Position numbers and translations under genes: made by a program
Notes under the pieces: generated by a model
Database searches by the model: none
What the model saw: only the letters and a program-made list of their open reading frames with translations
What the model was told of the DNA's origin: nothing
Part shown: positions 42,738 through 52,525 of the stretch, in pieces
Layout of the letters: each line of letters opens with the position of its first letter
Numbering within the stretch: the first letter of the stretch is position 1
From: Caballeronia megalochromosomata
Lineage (GTDB): Bacteria; Pseudomonadota; Gammaproteobacteria; Burkholderiales; Burkholderiaceae
Length of the DNA: 64,000 bases
Assembly (NCBI GenBank): GCA_001580565.1
Contig: LRBF01000275.1
Span: forward strand, 1 to 64,000
Reading direction: 5' to 3'

Positions 42738-44300
42738 ATGTCCGATACCATCGACAACCCTCGCTTCGTCCTGCTCACCGCATCCGCGACGTGCGCGCTC
42801 ATCACGCTCGACACGAACGTCGTCGCGGTGGCGCTGCCGTCCATCGCACGCGATTTCCACGCCGGTTTCACCGATGTCGAATGGGTCGTGAGCGCGTACA
42901 TGGTCGCGTTCGCCGCGTGCCTGCTGCCTGCGGGCGCGCTCGCCGACCGCATCGGCCGCAAGAAGATGCTGATCGCGGGCCTCGCCGTGTTCTCGCTGGC
43001 GTCGCTCGGATGCGGGCTCGCGCCGTCGGCGCTGGCGCTGAATCTCGCGCGCGCGGCGAAGGGCGTGGGCGCGGCGATGCTCCTGACATCGGCGCTCGCG
43101 ATCATCGCGAACACCTTTCACGAAGGCGCGGCGCGCGCCCGCGCGTGGGCGGTGTGGGGCACCTGCATGGGCGTATCGACGACCATCGCGCCGCTCGTCG
43201 GCGGCGTCATCACGCAATGGGCCGGCTGGCGCTGGATCTTCCTCATGAATCCGCCGATCTGCGCGCTGCTCGCACTATGCGCATGGCGCGGCATGCGCGA
43301 ATCGCGCAACCGCGAGGCGGGCGCGCTCGATCTCGCCGGCAGCGCGCTTTTCGCCGTCGCGCTCGCGCTCGGCATCTGGGCGTTGATCGACGCGCAGGCC
43401 GATGGCTGGACGGACTGGCGCACCATGGCGCGTCTCGCCGCGTGCGCGGCGCTCTTCGTCGTCTTCGTGCGGGTGCAGCGCTCACGCGCACACGCGATGA
43501 TCGACCTCGCGCTGTTCCGCCAGCCGCGCTTCGTCGCCGCCGTGCTCGCGATGTTCGGTTACGCGGCCTGCGCGCAAGTGATGATGACCTTCCTGCCGCT
43601 CTATCTGCAAAATGCGTTCGGCCTGCCGGCGGTGCGCGCGGGCCTCGGCATGCTGCCGTTCGCGATCGCGATGGTCGTCGGGCCTCATATCGGCGCGTCG
43701 CTCGGCAAGCGCGTCCCGGCGATGGCGCTGCTGACGCTCGGCCTCGCGACCATCGGCGCGGGCAATCTGCTGACGGCGCTTTTCGCGGGCATGGCGAATT
43801 ACGGGCTGATCGCGCTCGGCATGATCGTCACGGGCCTCGGCGCGGGCGTGCTCAACGGCGACACGCAAAAGGCGATCATGGCGTGCGTGCCGGCGAACCG
43901 CACCGGCATGGCGTCGGGCATCAGTACGACGACGCGCTTCACCGCGATCGTCACCTCGGTGGGCGTGCTGGGCGCCGTGCTCGCGACGCGCACGCACGCG
44001 GCGCTCGATGCCCACGCGTCGCGCCTCGTCGATCCGCAGCGCGTGCTCGACGCCTCGTTCCTCTCGCGCCTGCTCGCGGGCGATCTCGCGCACGCGGGCG
44101 AAGGCTTCGCCGGCGCGCATGGCGCAGCGCTCGTGCGGATTGCGCGGGAGAGTTTCGCGAGCGGCTTCGCGGCATCGCTCGGCGTGGCGGGCGTATGCGC
44201 GCTGACGATCGCGGCGGCGGTCTGGCTGCTCGCGGGCCGGACGACTCTCGAAAGCGGCGCGAAGGCATCGCGAAAGGCGGGATCGGCATTGGCTGAATAA
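42738..44300 (+). CDS. MFS transporter of the 14-helix DHA2 drug-export family
   Basis: The 520-residue protein has about 14 membrane segments. Motif C-like and motif A features are present: ADRIGRKKMLIAG between helices 2 and 3, and LDTNVVAVALPSIARDF in helix 1 (the DHA2 D1 motif). A long loop near residues 425-470 is typical of the family. A divergent LysR gene suggests inducible efflux. The substrate is unknown. Confidence 0.92.
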   Translation: MSDTIDNPRFVLLTASATCALITLDTNVVAVALPSIARDFHAGFTDVEWVVSAYMVAFAACLLPAGALADRIGRKKMLIAGLAVFSLASLGCGLAPSALALNLARAAKGVGAAMLLTSALAIIANTFHEGAARARAWAVWGTCMGVSTTIAPLVGGVITQWAGWRWIFLMNPPICALLALCAWRGMRESRNREAGALDLAGSALFAVALALGIWALIDAQADGWTDWRTMARLAACAALFVVFVRVQRSRAHAMIDLALFRQPRFVAAVLAMFGYAACAQVMMTFLPLYLQNAFGLPAVRAGLGMLPFAIAMVVGPHIGASLGKRVPAMALLTLGLATIGAGNLLTALFAGMANYGLIALGMIVTGLGAGVLNGDTQKAIMACVPANRTGMASGISTTTRFTAIVTSVGVLGAVLATRTHAALDAHASRLVDPQRVLDASFLSRLLAGDLAHAGEGFAGAHGAALVRIARESFASGFAASLGVAGVCALTIAAAVWLLAGRTTLESGAKASRKAGSALAE

Positions 44301-44341
44301 CGAGGCCGCGCGCTTCCGGGCGGCTATCGGCCAAAGGTAGG

Positions 44342-44755
44342 ATGGTGGCCCCTTCCGATGCCCGCGCAGAGCCAGCCCGAATGAAAAGCATGACGAAACT
44401 ATTCAAGGTCGAAACCATCGATTCGCGCCGCGCCGTGTTCGAGTTCATTCGGGCGCTCTGGCATCTGCGCTCGCTGCTCATCATGTTGCTGATCGTGTTT
44501 TTCGTGCTGTGCGTGGCGATGTTCTGCTTCGGCGCGCCCATCGACAGCGCCACGCGCGCGCCTGCTTCCTTCGGCGAGACACTCTATTTCTGCGGCGTGA
44601 CGGCGCTCACCATCGGCTACGGCGACGTGATCGCGACCACGGGCATCGGGCGCGCGTTGTCCGTGCTGCTGGGCTTGTACGGCGTGCTCGTCACCGGCGT
44701 GACCACGGCGGTTGCCGTTTTCGCGATTCAGCGGGCGGCGGGCCGGGCGTCGTAA
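44342..44755 (+). CDS. Two-helix potassium channel
   Basis: The 137-residue protein has two membrane helices (LLIMLLIVFFVLCVAMFCF and LSVLLGLYGVLVTGVTTAVA) around a pore loop with the selectivity filter TIGYGD, preceded by FCGVTAL. It has no RCK or nucleotide-binding domain, so it is a minimal K+ channel subunit that would form a tetramer. Alternative starts are ATG at 44381 or 44390; 44342 has AAAGG upstream. Confidence 0.85.
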   Translation: MVAPSDARAEPARMKSMTKLFKVETIDSRRAVFEFIRALWHLRSLLIMLLIVFFVLCVAMFCFGAPIDSATRAPASFGETLYFCGVTALTIGYGDVIATTGIGRALSVLLGLYGVLVTGVTTAVAVFAIQRAAGRAS

Positions 44756-44764
44756 CTTTTCTCT

Positions 44765-44843
44765 AAATCGATACAGCGGGTATACGCCAACTGGTGTGCG
44801 ACGCTTTGCACGGTTACTGTATCGATACACTAAATCGATACAG
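44765..44843. promoter_or_regulatory. Three ATCGATAC sites before the TRAP cluster, candidate LacI operators
   Basis: AAATCGATACAG occurs at 44765-44776 and 44832-44843, and the perfect palindrome TGTATCGATACA is at 44818-44829. They lie between the K+ channel gene and dctP. A LacI-type gene in the same cluster makes it the likely binding protein. The first and last sites start 67 bases apart, which would allow looping. Confidence 0.65.
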
Positions 44844-44875
44844 TCGCGCGCTTCGCGGCATCCAGGAGACACACC

Positions 44876-45907
44876 ATGCATTCGATTTCCCGGCGACGCT
44901 TCCTTCAGACGGCCTCGGCGGCATCGCTCGCAGCGGTCGGCGGCGCCTTGCCCACGTTCGCCTGCGCGCAACCGGCGGTCACGTTGCGGCTGTCGTCATC
45001 GATGCCCGCGAACGAGAACGCCGCGCACTACGTCTGGTATCAGAATCTCACGGCGAATCTGAAGGCGAGCGTCGGTGACCAGATTCGCATCGACTATTTT
45101 CCGAACAGCCAGCTCGGCAAGGAAAGCGATGTCGTGCAGCAGGTCAAGGTCGGCGCGGTCGACATGATGGTCACCGGCTCGTCGATCTGGGCGACCGTGC
45201 TCCCCGAGCTCGGCATGCTGGATCTCGGCTATGTGTTCGACAACTTCGACCACGTCGGCCGCGCGATGGACGGCGCCGTCGGCAAGTCCTTCGACGACAT
45301 GCTGCAAAAGCGCGCGGGATGTTCGGTGCTCACGTGGGGCTACTCGTTCGGCGCGCGCAACGTGTTCACGAAGAAGCCCACGCATTCGCTCGCGGATATC
45401 AAAGGCGTCAAGCTGCGCGTGCTGCCGACGCCCGCCTTCATGGACACCTTCCGGCTGATGGGCGCGGTGCCGACGCCGATTCCCATCGGCGAGCTGTATA
45501 TGGCTGCGCAGACGGGTGTCGTCGACGGCTTCGAGCACGATTGCGCGACCGTGCTCGCCAGCAAGTACGACGAAGTCGTGAAGTCGTGCTGGCAGACGAA
45601 TCATGTGTTCAGCCCGCTCGTCGCCGTGATGGGCCGCCGCGCGCTCGCGAAGATTCCGGAGAACCTGCGCCCCGCGTTTCAGAAGGCCGCGCAGGACGCG
45701 ACCGTGAAGCAGCGCGCCGCCGCGATTCAGACTGCCGCGAGCGCGGAGCAGGAACTGAAGAAGCGCGGCATGACCTTCTTCCCGATGTCGCAGGCCGACC
45801 GCGACACGACGCGCCGCGAAATGCAGTCGCAGTTGTACGCGAGCTTCTCGAAGCAATATCCCGCGACCGCACCGCTCTTCACCGCCATCGCCGCCGCACG
45901 AGGCTAA
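44876..45907 (+). CDS. TRAP transporter substrate-binding protein (DctP family)
   Basis: The 343-residue protein has a Tat signal (SRRRFLQTASAASLAAVGGA) and a DctP-type fold. Motifs include LGKESDVVQQVKVGAVDMM and KGVKLRVLPTPAFMDTFRLMG, where the Arg binds a substrate carboxylate, and PIPIGELYMAAQTGVVDGFE. It captures an organic acid in the periplasm for the DctQM protein encoded next. It starts after AGGAGACAC. Confidence 0.93.
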   Translation: MHSISRRRFLQTASAASLAAVGGALPTFACAQPAVTLRLSSSMPANENAAHYVWYQNLTANLKASVGDQIRIDYFPNSQLGKESDVVQQVKVGAVDMMVTGSSIWATVLPELGMLDLGYVFDNFDHVGRAMDGAVGKSFDDMLQKRAGCSVLTWGYSFGARNVFTKKPTHSLADIKGVKLRVLPTPAFMDTFRLMGAVPTPIPIGELYMAAQTGVVDGFEHDCATVLASKYDEVVKSCWQTNHVFSPLVAVMGRRALAKIPENLRPAFQKAAQDATVKQRAAAIQTAASAEQELKKRGMTFFPMSQADRDTTRREMQSQLYASFSKQYPATAPLFTAIAAARG

Positions 45908-45911
45908 GACC

Positions 45912-47810
45912 ATGACCAGCTATTGCACGACGCCCGCACAGGAGGCGCAACCCGCCGCCGCGCCCGGCTTCGGCCGTGAAACCGCGCTTGCACGCGGCCT
46001 CGGCGCTCTCATGCACTGGATCGAATATCTGTGCGCGGCCGTGCTCGCGGCCGATGTGATCGTGGTGTTCGTGTCCGTCGTCTATCGATACTTCCTGCAC
46101 GATCCCGTCGACTGGGCCGAGGAAGTCGCCCGCGCGCTGATGATCGTGCTCGTGTTCTTCGGCGCGGCGACCGTGCTCGGACGCAGCCAGCACGTCGGCG
46201 TCGATCTGTTTCGGGGCGCGCTGCCGAAAAGCTGGCAACCGGCGCTCGTCCATGCGGGGCACTGGATCATCGCGGGCGTCGCGGGGAACCTGTGCGTGTC
46301 GTCGTGTCTGCTGCTCGTCGATTCATACGGACAGATGACGCCCAGTGGCCTGCCCGCGTGGATCAATGTGTATCCGCTCGTCGCGGGCGGCGTGTTCATG
46401 ACGGTGTTCGCGCTCGCCAATGCGCTCGACGGGCCGCGCAAGACCGTACTCGGCACGCTGGCCGGCTGCGTATTGCTGGCGGCGGCGCTGTTCGCGTGGA
46501 ACGCTTTCGTTCCCGCGCACGCCGTGAAGCCGGGCTTTCTGCTCGCGGCGGGCTTCGTCGGCGGACTGGTGCTCGGCGTGCCGATCGGCTTCGTGCTCGC
46601 ATTCTCGGCGCTGCTGTATTTCCTCGCCGAACCCTCGCTGCCGATCCTCGTCTACTCGCAGCAAGTGATGGCCGGCACCGATCACTTCGTGCTGCTCGCG
46701 ATTCCGTTCTTCGTGCTCGCCGGTTTGCTGATGGAAGGCAACGGCATGTCGTCCCGGCTGATCGAACTGCTGCTGCGCATGTTCGGACGCGTGCGCGGCG
46801 GCCTCGGCCTCATCACCATCATGGCGACGGCGTTCTTCTCCGGCGTGTCCGGCTCGAAGCTCGCGGATATCGCGGCGGTCGGCGGTGTCGTGATGCCCGC
46901 CGTGCGGCAGAGCAAGGAAGATCCGAACGAAGCGGCGGCGCTGCTCGCGTGCAGCGCGGTGATGGCGGAAACCATTCCGCCGTGCGTGAACATGATCATC
47001 ATGGGCTTCGTCGCGAATATTTCGATCGCCGGGCTGTTCCTCGCGGGCGTCGTGCCGGCGGCGGTGCTGGCCATTGCGCTTGCGATCGTCGCGGTGATCT
47101 TCGGGCGGCGCATCAATATCGCCGATGCGCTGACTCATCCGCGCGCGTGGCTGCCGTTGCTCGGCGGCGCGCTCGTCGCACTCGTGATGATCGCGATGAT
47201 CGGCAAGGGCGTGACTTCGGGCATCGCGACATCGACGGAAGTGTCCGCGTTCGCCGTCGTGTATGCGCTCTTGGTCGGCTGGCTCGCGTTCCGCGAACTC
47301 ACGCCGAAGTCGGTGGCGCGCGTGTTCGTGCGTTCGGCGTCGATGGCGAGCGGCATTCTGTTCATCGTCGCGGCGGCGTCGAGCGTCTCGTTCGCGCTGA
47401 CGATCGAGCAGATTCCCGCGCTCGTCTCCGACGCGATGATTGCCTTCGCGCACCAGTACGGCCCGACCATGTTCCTGCTGCTCTCCGTGCTCATCATGAT
47501 CGTGTTCGGCGCGGTGCTCGAAGGCGCGCCCGCGCTGATCATCTTCGGGCCGCTGCTCACGCCGATCGCCACGCAGCTCGGCATCAATCCGCTGCACTTC
47601 GGCACGGTGATCGTCGTCGCGATGGGGCTCGGACTCTTCGCGCCGCCCGTTGGCCTCGGACTTTTCGCGACCTGCGCGATCACCGGCACCGACATGAAAG
47701 CCGTCGCGCGCCCGATGCTGAAATATCTGGTGGTGCTGTGCATCGCGCTTGTGGTACTCATTCTGGTGCCCTCGTTTTCCTTGTGGCTGCCGACCCGGCT
47801 CGGCCTGTAG
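45912..47810 (+). CDS. TRAP transporter fused small/large membrane subunits (DctQM)
   Basis: The 632-residue protein fuses the four-helix DctQ-like part (about residues 30-185, with WAEEVARALMIVLVFFGAAT) to a DctM-like part of about 430 residues and 12 helices. The DctM signatures FFSGVSGSKLADIAAVG and PPVGLGLFATCAITG are present. It uses ion gradients to import the substrate bound by DctP. The gene starts 4 bases after the dctP stop codon, so they form an operon. Confidence 0.92.
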   Translation: MTSYCTTPAQEAQPAAAPGFGRETALARGLGALMHWIEYLCAAVLAADVIVVFVSVVYRYFLHDPVDWAEEVARALMIVLVFFGAATVLGRSQHVGVDLFRGALPKSWQPALVHAGHWIIAGVAGNLCVSSCLLLVDSYGQMTPSGLPAWINVYPLVAGGVFMTVFALANALDGPRKTVLGTLAGCVLLAAALFAWNAFVPAHAVKPGFLLAAGFVGGLVLGVPIGFVLAFSALLYFLAEPSLPILVYSQQVMAGTDHFVLLAIPFFVLAGLLMEGNGMSSRLIELLLRMFGRVRGGLGLITIMATAFFSGVSGSKLADIAAVGGVVMPAVRQSKEDPNEAAALLACSAVMAETIPPCVNMIIMGFVANISIAGLFLAGVVPAAVLAIALAIVAVIFGRRINIADALTHPRAWLPLLGGALVALVMIAMIGKGVTSGIATSTEVSAFAVVYALLVGWLAFRELTPKSVARVFVRSASMASGILFIVAAASSVSFALTIEQIPALVSDAMIAFAHQYGPTMFLLLSVLIMIVFGAVLEGAPALIIFGPLLTPIATQLGINPLHFGTVIVVAMGLGLFAPPVGLGLFATCAITGTDMKAVARPMLKYLVVLCIALVVLILVPSFSLWLPTRLGL

Positions 47811-47829
47811 CCGGCAGTAGAACTTCGTT

Positions 47830-48870
47830 ATGAGCACCATTCAGGACGTCGCCCGCCACGCAGGCGTTTCCGTCAGCACCGTTTCCAACGTGCTCAACGG
47901 CCGCACCGACCAGATGCGCGAGGACACGCTCGCGCGCGTGCGTGCCGCGATGAGCGCGCTGCACTATCGCCCGAGCACGCTCGCGCGGCAGTTGAAGACC
48001 GGGCAGACGCCGCTCGTCGGGCTGCTCGTGCCGTCGATCGCGAATCCGATGTACGGCTATATCGCCCGAGAGGTCGAGACGTACGCGCAGGAACGCTACG
48101 GTTTTCGCGTGCTGATCGGCAATACGTATCGCGATGCGGCGAAAGAGGCATCGTTTTTCGAGGATCTGCTGTCGCAGGGCGTGCGGCGCGTGATCGTGAT
48201 TTCGTCGCTCGCCGATGAACGGCATCTCGAAACCGCGGCTGAGCGCGGCATGGTCGTCGTGAGCTATGACCGTCGCGCGAACGAAGGCGAGACGACGCGC
48301 ATCGATCACGTCACGCCGGACAACTTCGAGGCGGCGCGGCTCGCGACGCGGCATCTGATCGTGCACGGCCACACGCGGCTCGGTTACGCGACGCTCGCGG
48401 GCATGACGCTGTCGCGCCGCGACAAGATTCGCGGCTTTCTCGCGGCGGCGGCGGAAGCGGGTTTGTCGGACAGCGCGCGCGTGCTCGACAGCGGCCCGGT
48501 GAACGAATACGGCGATTCGATGATCGCGGAAAACGGCCGCGCGCTCGCGCGGCAACTCGCGAGCGACGCGCACCGGCCAAGCGGCATCGTCGCGGTGAAC
48601 GATCTCATGGCGCTCGGCCTGATGGCGGGTTTGCGCGAATCGGGCTTGCGCGTGCCGCAGGATATGTCGGTCGTCGGCATGGACGGGCATTTTCTCGCGG
48701 CGATCTCGAATCCCGCGCTCACGACCGTGCAGCTTCCCGTTCCGGCGATGGCCGCCGCGATGGTGGAACGCGTGATGCGTCAGAACGACGAGGCCGTGCT
48801 CGATTCCGGGCAGGCGCTTTTCACCGATATCACGCTGGTCGAACGCGAATCCGTCGCACCGCCCGCGTGA
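47830..48870 (+). CDS. LacI-family transcriptional repressor of the TRAP cluster
   Basis: The 346-residue regulator has a LacI helix-turn-helix (STIQDVARHAGVSVSTVSNV) and hinge, and a periplasmic-binding-like effector domain (GLLVPSIANPMYGYI, VVSYDRR, SGIVAVNDLMALGL, VVGMDGHFL). It lies within the cluster and probably binds the ATCGATAC sites upstream of dctP. The inducer is probably the substrate or an early intermediate. Confidence 0.93.
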   Translation: MSTIQDVARHAGVSVSTVSNVLNGRTDQMREDTLARVRAAMSALHYRPSTLARQLKTGQTPLVGLLVPSIANPMYGYIAREVETYAQERYGFRVLIGNTYRDAAKEASFFEDLLSQGVRRVIVISSLADERHLETAAERGMVVVSYDRRANEGETTRIDHVTPDNFEAARLATRHLIVHGHTRLGYATLAGMTLSRRDKIRGFLAAAAEAGLSDSARVLDSGPVNEYGDSMIAENGRALARQLASDAHRPSGIVAVNDLMALGLMAGLRESGLRVPQDMSVVGMDGHFLAAISNPALTTVQLPVPAMAAAMVERVMRQNDEAVLDSGQALFTDITLVERESVAPPA

Positions 48871-48893
48871 ACAATGCAATACAGGACAAGGAT

Positions 48894-49901
48894 ATGAACA
48901 AGGTATTCGTGAGCCATCCACGGCACATGCTGGACCATTACTTCGGCGCGCGCGCGACGGATGCGTTGAAGGCGATCGCCGACGTCGCGTTCAACCCCGA
49001 GTGCCGCGAACTGACGACGGACGAGCTGGCCATCGCCGCCAGCGATGCCGATGTGATCATCGGCTACCGGCAGACGCCCGCGCCGCGCGCGCTGTTCGCC
49101 GCGCTTCCGACGCTCGCCGCGTTCCTGCGCTGCGCCGTGGATATCCGCACCGTCGATGTCGATGCGGCGAGCGAACACGGCGTGCTCGTGACGCAGGCGA
49201 GCGCGGGCTTCGTGCCGGCGGTGGCCGAATGGGTGATAGGCGCGATGCTCGACCTCGGCCGCTCGACCAATTTCTATGCCGAAGCCTGGCACCAGCGCGG
49301 CGCGCCGGCACCGCGCATGGGCCGCGAGTTGCGCGGCAGTACGCTCGGCGTGATCGGCTACGGGCAGATTTCGCGCTATCTGTGCGATCTGGCGTTCGCG
49401 TTCGGCATGCGCATCGTCGTGTCCGATCCTTACGCGTTGATCGACGACCCGCGCGTGCAGCAGCGCGATCTCGGCACGCTGCTGGCCGAATCCGACTTCG
49501 TCGTGTGCCTCGCGCCCGCGAACGCGCAGACGCACAACCTGATGAACGCGAACACATTCGGCGCGATGAAGCCGGGCGCGTACTTCATCAACGCGGCGCG
49601 CGGCGAACTCGTCGACGATGCCGCGCTGCTCGCCGCGCTCGATCGCGGTCATGTTGCCGGCTGCGCGCTCGACGTGGGCCGCGCACCGGACCAGATGCCG
49701 TCGCTGGTGCTCGCGCAGCATCCACGCGTGATCGCGACGCCGCATGTCGGCGGCCTCACGCCCGCCGCCATCGAGCATCAGTCGATGGAAACCGTCGCGC
49801 AGACGGAAGCGCTCTTTCAGGGCCGCACGCCGAAGGGCGCGGTGAATGCGCCGCGTGCGTTTCGCCTCGCGCGCTTCGCTATCCCGGCGCACACGCAATG
49901 A
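48894..49901 (+). CDS. D-isomer-specific 2-hydroxyacid dehydrogenase
   Basis: The 335-residue protein starts at 48894 after AAGGAT. It has the NAD-binding GVIGYGQISR motif, the catalytic Arg region INAARGELVDDAALLAAL and the His in ATPHVGGLTPAAIEHQ, as in phosphoglycerate/hydroxypyruvate-type dehydrogenases. Its stop overlaps the next gene by four bases. In this cluster it may reduce or oxidise the imported acid; the substrate is unknown. Confidence 0.9.
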   Translation: MNKVFVSHPRHMLDHYFGARATDALKAIADVAFNPECRELTTDELAIAASDADVIIGYRQTPAPRALFAALPTLAAFLRCAVDIRTVDVDAASEHGVLVTQASAGFVPAVAEWVIGAMLDLGRSTNFYAEAWHQRGAPAPRMGRELRGSTLGVIGYGQISRYLCDLAFAFGMRIVVSDPYALIDDPRVQQRDLGTLLAESDFVVCLAPANAQTHNLMNANTFGAMKPGAYFINAARGELVDDAALLAALDRGHVAGCALDVGRAPDQMPSLVLAQHPRVIATPHVGGLTPAAIEHQSMETVAQTEALFQGRTPKGAVNAPRAFRLARFAIPAHTQ

Positions 49902-50713
49902 CGAATCTTCCGACCGGCGCGTGCGATTGCCACATCCACATCTACGAAGACGGCTACGCGCTTGCGCCGAGCGCGACCTTCGTCCCGCCGCCCGCACCCG
50001 CCGATGCATACCGCAAAGTGCAGCGCGCATTGGGCTTGTCGCGCGTGATCGTCGTGCAGCCGACGGGCTACGGCTTCGACAACCGCTGCACGCTCGATGC
50101 GCTCAAAAAGCTGGGCGAGGGCGCGCGCGGCGTCGCGGTCGTGCCGCCGGACGTGAGCGATGCCGAGCTGCAACGCCTGCACGACGCCGGGATTCGCGGC
50201 GTGCGTTTCATGATGCTGCCGGGCGGGCTGTTGCCATGGGACAGCCTGAACGACTTGGCCGCGCGCATCGCGCCGTTCGGCTGGAACATCAACCTTCAAC
50301 TCGACGGCTGCACGCTCCCGCGACATGAAGCGATGCTCGCACGGCTGCCCGCGAAACTCGTGATCGATCACATCGGCAAATTTCTGGAGCCGGTGACGAC
50401 CGCGAGCGACGCGTTCGCCTCACTGTGCCGTCTGCTCGACGGGCCGCGTTGCTGGATCAAGCTGTCGGCGCCGTACGAGAGTTCGCGGATCGGGCCGCCC
50501 GGATACGACGACATCGCGCCGCTCGCGCGCACGCTGGCCACGCGTTATCCGGAGCGCGCGCTGTGGGCGTCGAACTGGCCGCATCCGAATGTCCGGCCGA
50601 CGCCCGACGACGCCGGCATGCTCGACTGGATGGCGCGCTGCGTCGACAGCGAAACCACATGGCGCAAGATTCTCGTCGACAACCCCGCCGCGCTCTATTT
50701 CCAGGCAGGCTGA
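49898..50713 (+). CDS. COG3618-type amidohydrolase (lactonase-like)
   Basis: The 271-residue TIM-barrel protein has CDCHIHIYE at its start, with the HxH metal or catalytic motif, then the segments GIRGVRFMMLPGG, LVIDHIGKF and WASNWPHPNV. These match 2-pyrone-4,6-dicarboxylate lactonase and sugar-lactonase relatives. Translational coupling to the dehydrogenase (ATGA overlap) supports a shared pathway. It probably opens a lactone formed in the cluster, which is an inference. Confidence 0.85.
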   Translation: MTNLPTGACDCHIHIYEDGYALAPSATFVPPPAPADAYRKVQRALGLSRVIVVQPTGYGFDNRCTLDALKKLGEGARGVAVVPPDVSDAELQRLHDAGIRGVRFMMLPGGLLPWDSLNDLAARIAPFGWNINLQLDGCTLPRHEAMLARLPAKLVIDHIGKFLEPVTTASDAFASLCRLLDGPRCWIKLSAPYESSRIGPPGYDDIAPLARTLATRYPERALWASNWPHPNVRPTPDDAGMLDWMARCVDSETTWRKILVDNPAALYFQAG

Positions 50714-50776
50714 CTCGCGGCGCGCCCCGTTCCGTCCTATGCTTCTTCTGGCCCATTTGAACGGAGCGGCAACGCA

Positions 50777-51478
50777 ATGAACAGCCTAGAAGGAAGGATC
50801 GTCGCCATCACGGGCGGCTTCGGGAGTCTCGGACTCGCGACGGCGCGCGCGCTCGCGGAACGTGGCGCGCGCGTCGCGCTGATCGGGCACGGCGGCGCGC
50901 CGGACGCATTGACCGCGCCGCTCGCCGATGCGTGCGTCGTCACCGGCATCGATCTGACGGATGCGAAGTCCGCGCAGAACGCCATCGATACCATCGTTCA
51001 GCGGATGGGCGGCCTGCACGCGCTAGTCAATGTGGCGGGCGCGTTCAGCTGGGAAACGGTCGCGGACGGCAGCGTCGACACCTGGCAATCGATGTTCGAT
51101 GTCAACGTGAAGACCGCGCTAAACGCATCGAAGGCCGCGCTCGCGCCGTTGCGTGCGAACGAAGGCGGGCGCATCGTCAATATCGGCGCGCTCGCGGCGA
51201 TGAAGGCGGGCATGGGGATGGGCGCCTACGCGGCATCGAAGGCCGCGCTGCTGCGCCTGACCGAAGCGCTCGCGGAAGAGCTGAAGGACACGGGTGTCAC
51301 GGTGAACGCGGTGCTGCCGTCGATCATCGATACCACGCCGAACCGCCGCGACATGCCCGACGCCGATTTCTCCCGCTGGGTGAAGCCGGAAGCACTCGGC
51401 GCGGTGATCGCGTTCCTGCTTTCGCCCGATGCGCAATGCATCACGGGTGCGGCGATTCCGGTGACGGGACGCGTCTGA
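50777..51478 (+). CDS. Short-chain dehydrogenase/reductase of the TRAP cluster
   Basis: The 233-residue SDR has TGGFGSLGLATA for the cofactor, NVAGAFSW, the Ser region NIGALAAMKAG, and the catalytic YAASK. It follows the lactonase-like gene by 63 bases. The C-terminal segment PSIIDTTPNRRDM is conserved in SDRs of sugar or hydroxyacid breakdown. It likely catalyses one redox step of the pathway encoded here. Confidence 0.9.
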   Translation: MNSLEGRIVAITGGFGSLGLATARALAERGARVALIGHGGAPDALTAPLADACVVTGIDLTDAKSAQNAIDTIVQRMGGLHALVNVAGAFSWETVADGSVDTWQSMFDVNVKTALNASKAALAPLRANEGGRIVNIGALAAMKAGMGMGAYAASKAALLRLTEALAEELKDTGVTVNAVLPSIIDTTPNRRDMPDADFSRWVKPEALGAVIAFLLSPDAQCITGAAIPVTGRV

Positions 51479-51481
51479 CGC

Positions 51482-52525
51482 TCAGCGTGTCTGCGCCCTG
51501 AACGCCTCGCCCTGCATGCCCGCGCGATCCACGGCCGTGATCCGGTTGCGGCCGTTGTCCTTCGCCTGATAGAGCTGCGCGTCGGTGAGGTTGATGAACG
51601 CTGTCACATCCATGCGCTCGCCGGGCACGACGGTGCCCACGCCAAAGCTCGCCGTCACTTGCTGATTGTGCGGCGAGCGTACGTGCGAAATCGCTTTTTC
51701 AGCGATCAGCGCGCGACAGCGCTCCGCGATGCGCATTGCGGCTTCGGCGTCGGTATCGGCGAGGATCAGGGCGAACTCTTCGCCGCCGAACCGGCCGAGA
51801 AAGTGCTGCGGACCCGCCGCCTCGCCGAGCACGCCGGCGATACGCTTCAGGCATTCGTCGCCTTGAACGTGGCCGTAGTAATCGTTGTACGACTTGAAGA
51901 AGTCGATATCGATCATGACGAGCGACAGCGGCTTGTGCGAACCCTTGGCGGCATCCCATTCGCGCGCCATGACGTCGTCGAAGCGGCGGCGGTTGCCGAC
52001 GCCCGTCAGGCTGTCGCTGAACGACAGGCGCTCCAGTTCCTGCCGCAGCTGCGCGAGTTGTTCCTCGGTGCGCTTGCGCTCGCTGATATCGAACATGAAG
52101 CCGATCAGCGCCTCGACCTCGCCCTTGTCGTTGCGCTCGACGTGCACGACATCGCGCAGCCAGACGTAGCCGCCGTCGCGCGTGAGCGCGCGGTAATCGG
52201 CTTCGTGATCCGTTCCGGCTTTGGATTGAGAGACGCAGAAGTCGACCACGGCTTCGCGATCGTCCGGATGCATGCGTTCGGCCCAGTCGTGGACCGTCTT
52301 CCACGACGACGGCGCCCAGCCGAGCAGCGCCTCGATCTGCGGGCCGATGTAGGCGAATTCCATCGTCGCCCAGTCGATTTTCCAGGGAATCGCTTTTGTT
52401 GATTCGAGCAGCGTGCGGTAGACGGCGTGATCGTCCTCGCCGAGCGCGCGCTCCGGCGGCGCGAGCGTGTCTTCGTGCCGCAGGAACGCGGCCTTGAGCG
52501 GGCTTTCGGATGGGGCGCGGTTCAT
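51482..52525 (-). CDS. PAS-GGDEF diguanylate cyclase
   Basis: The 347-residue cytoplasmic protein has a PAS domain at about 45-155 (ending FMFDISERKR), a short coiled coil and a GGDEF domain. The active site reads GGEEF and the substrate-binding region DIDFFKSYNDYYGH is intact, so it should make c-di-GMP. The RxxD inhibitory site that normally lies five residues before GGEEF is absent. It has no membrane segment. It converges on the SDR gene with a 3-base gap. Confidence 0.93.
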   Translation of the reverse strand: MNRAPSESPLKAAFLRHEDTLAPPERALGEDDHAVYRTLLESTKAIPWKIDWATMEFAYIGPQIEALLGWAPSSWKTVHDWAERMHPDDREAVVDFCVSQSKAGTDHEADYRALTRDGGYVWLRDVVHVERNDKGEVEALIGFMFDISERKRTEEQLAQLRQELERLSFSDSLTGVGNRRRFDDVMAREWDAAKGSHKPLSLVMIDIDFFKSYNDYYGHVQGDECLKRIAGVLGEAAGPQHFLGRFGGEEFALILADTDAEAAMRIAERCRALIAEKAISHVRSPHNQQVTASFGVGTVVPGERMDVTAFINLTDAQLYQAKDNGRNRITAVDRAGMQGEAFRAQTR

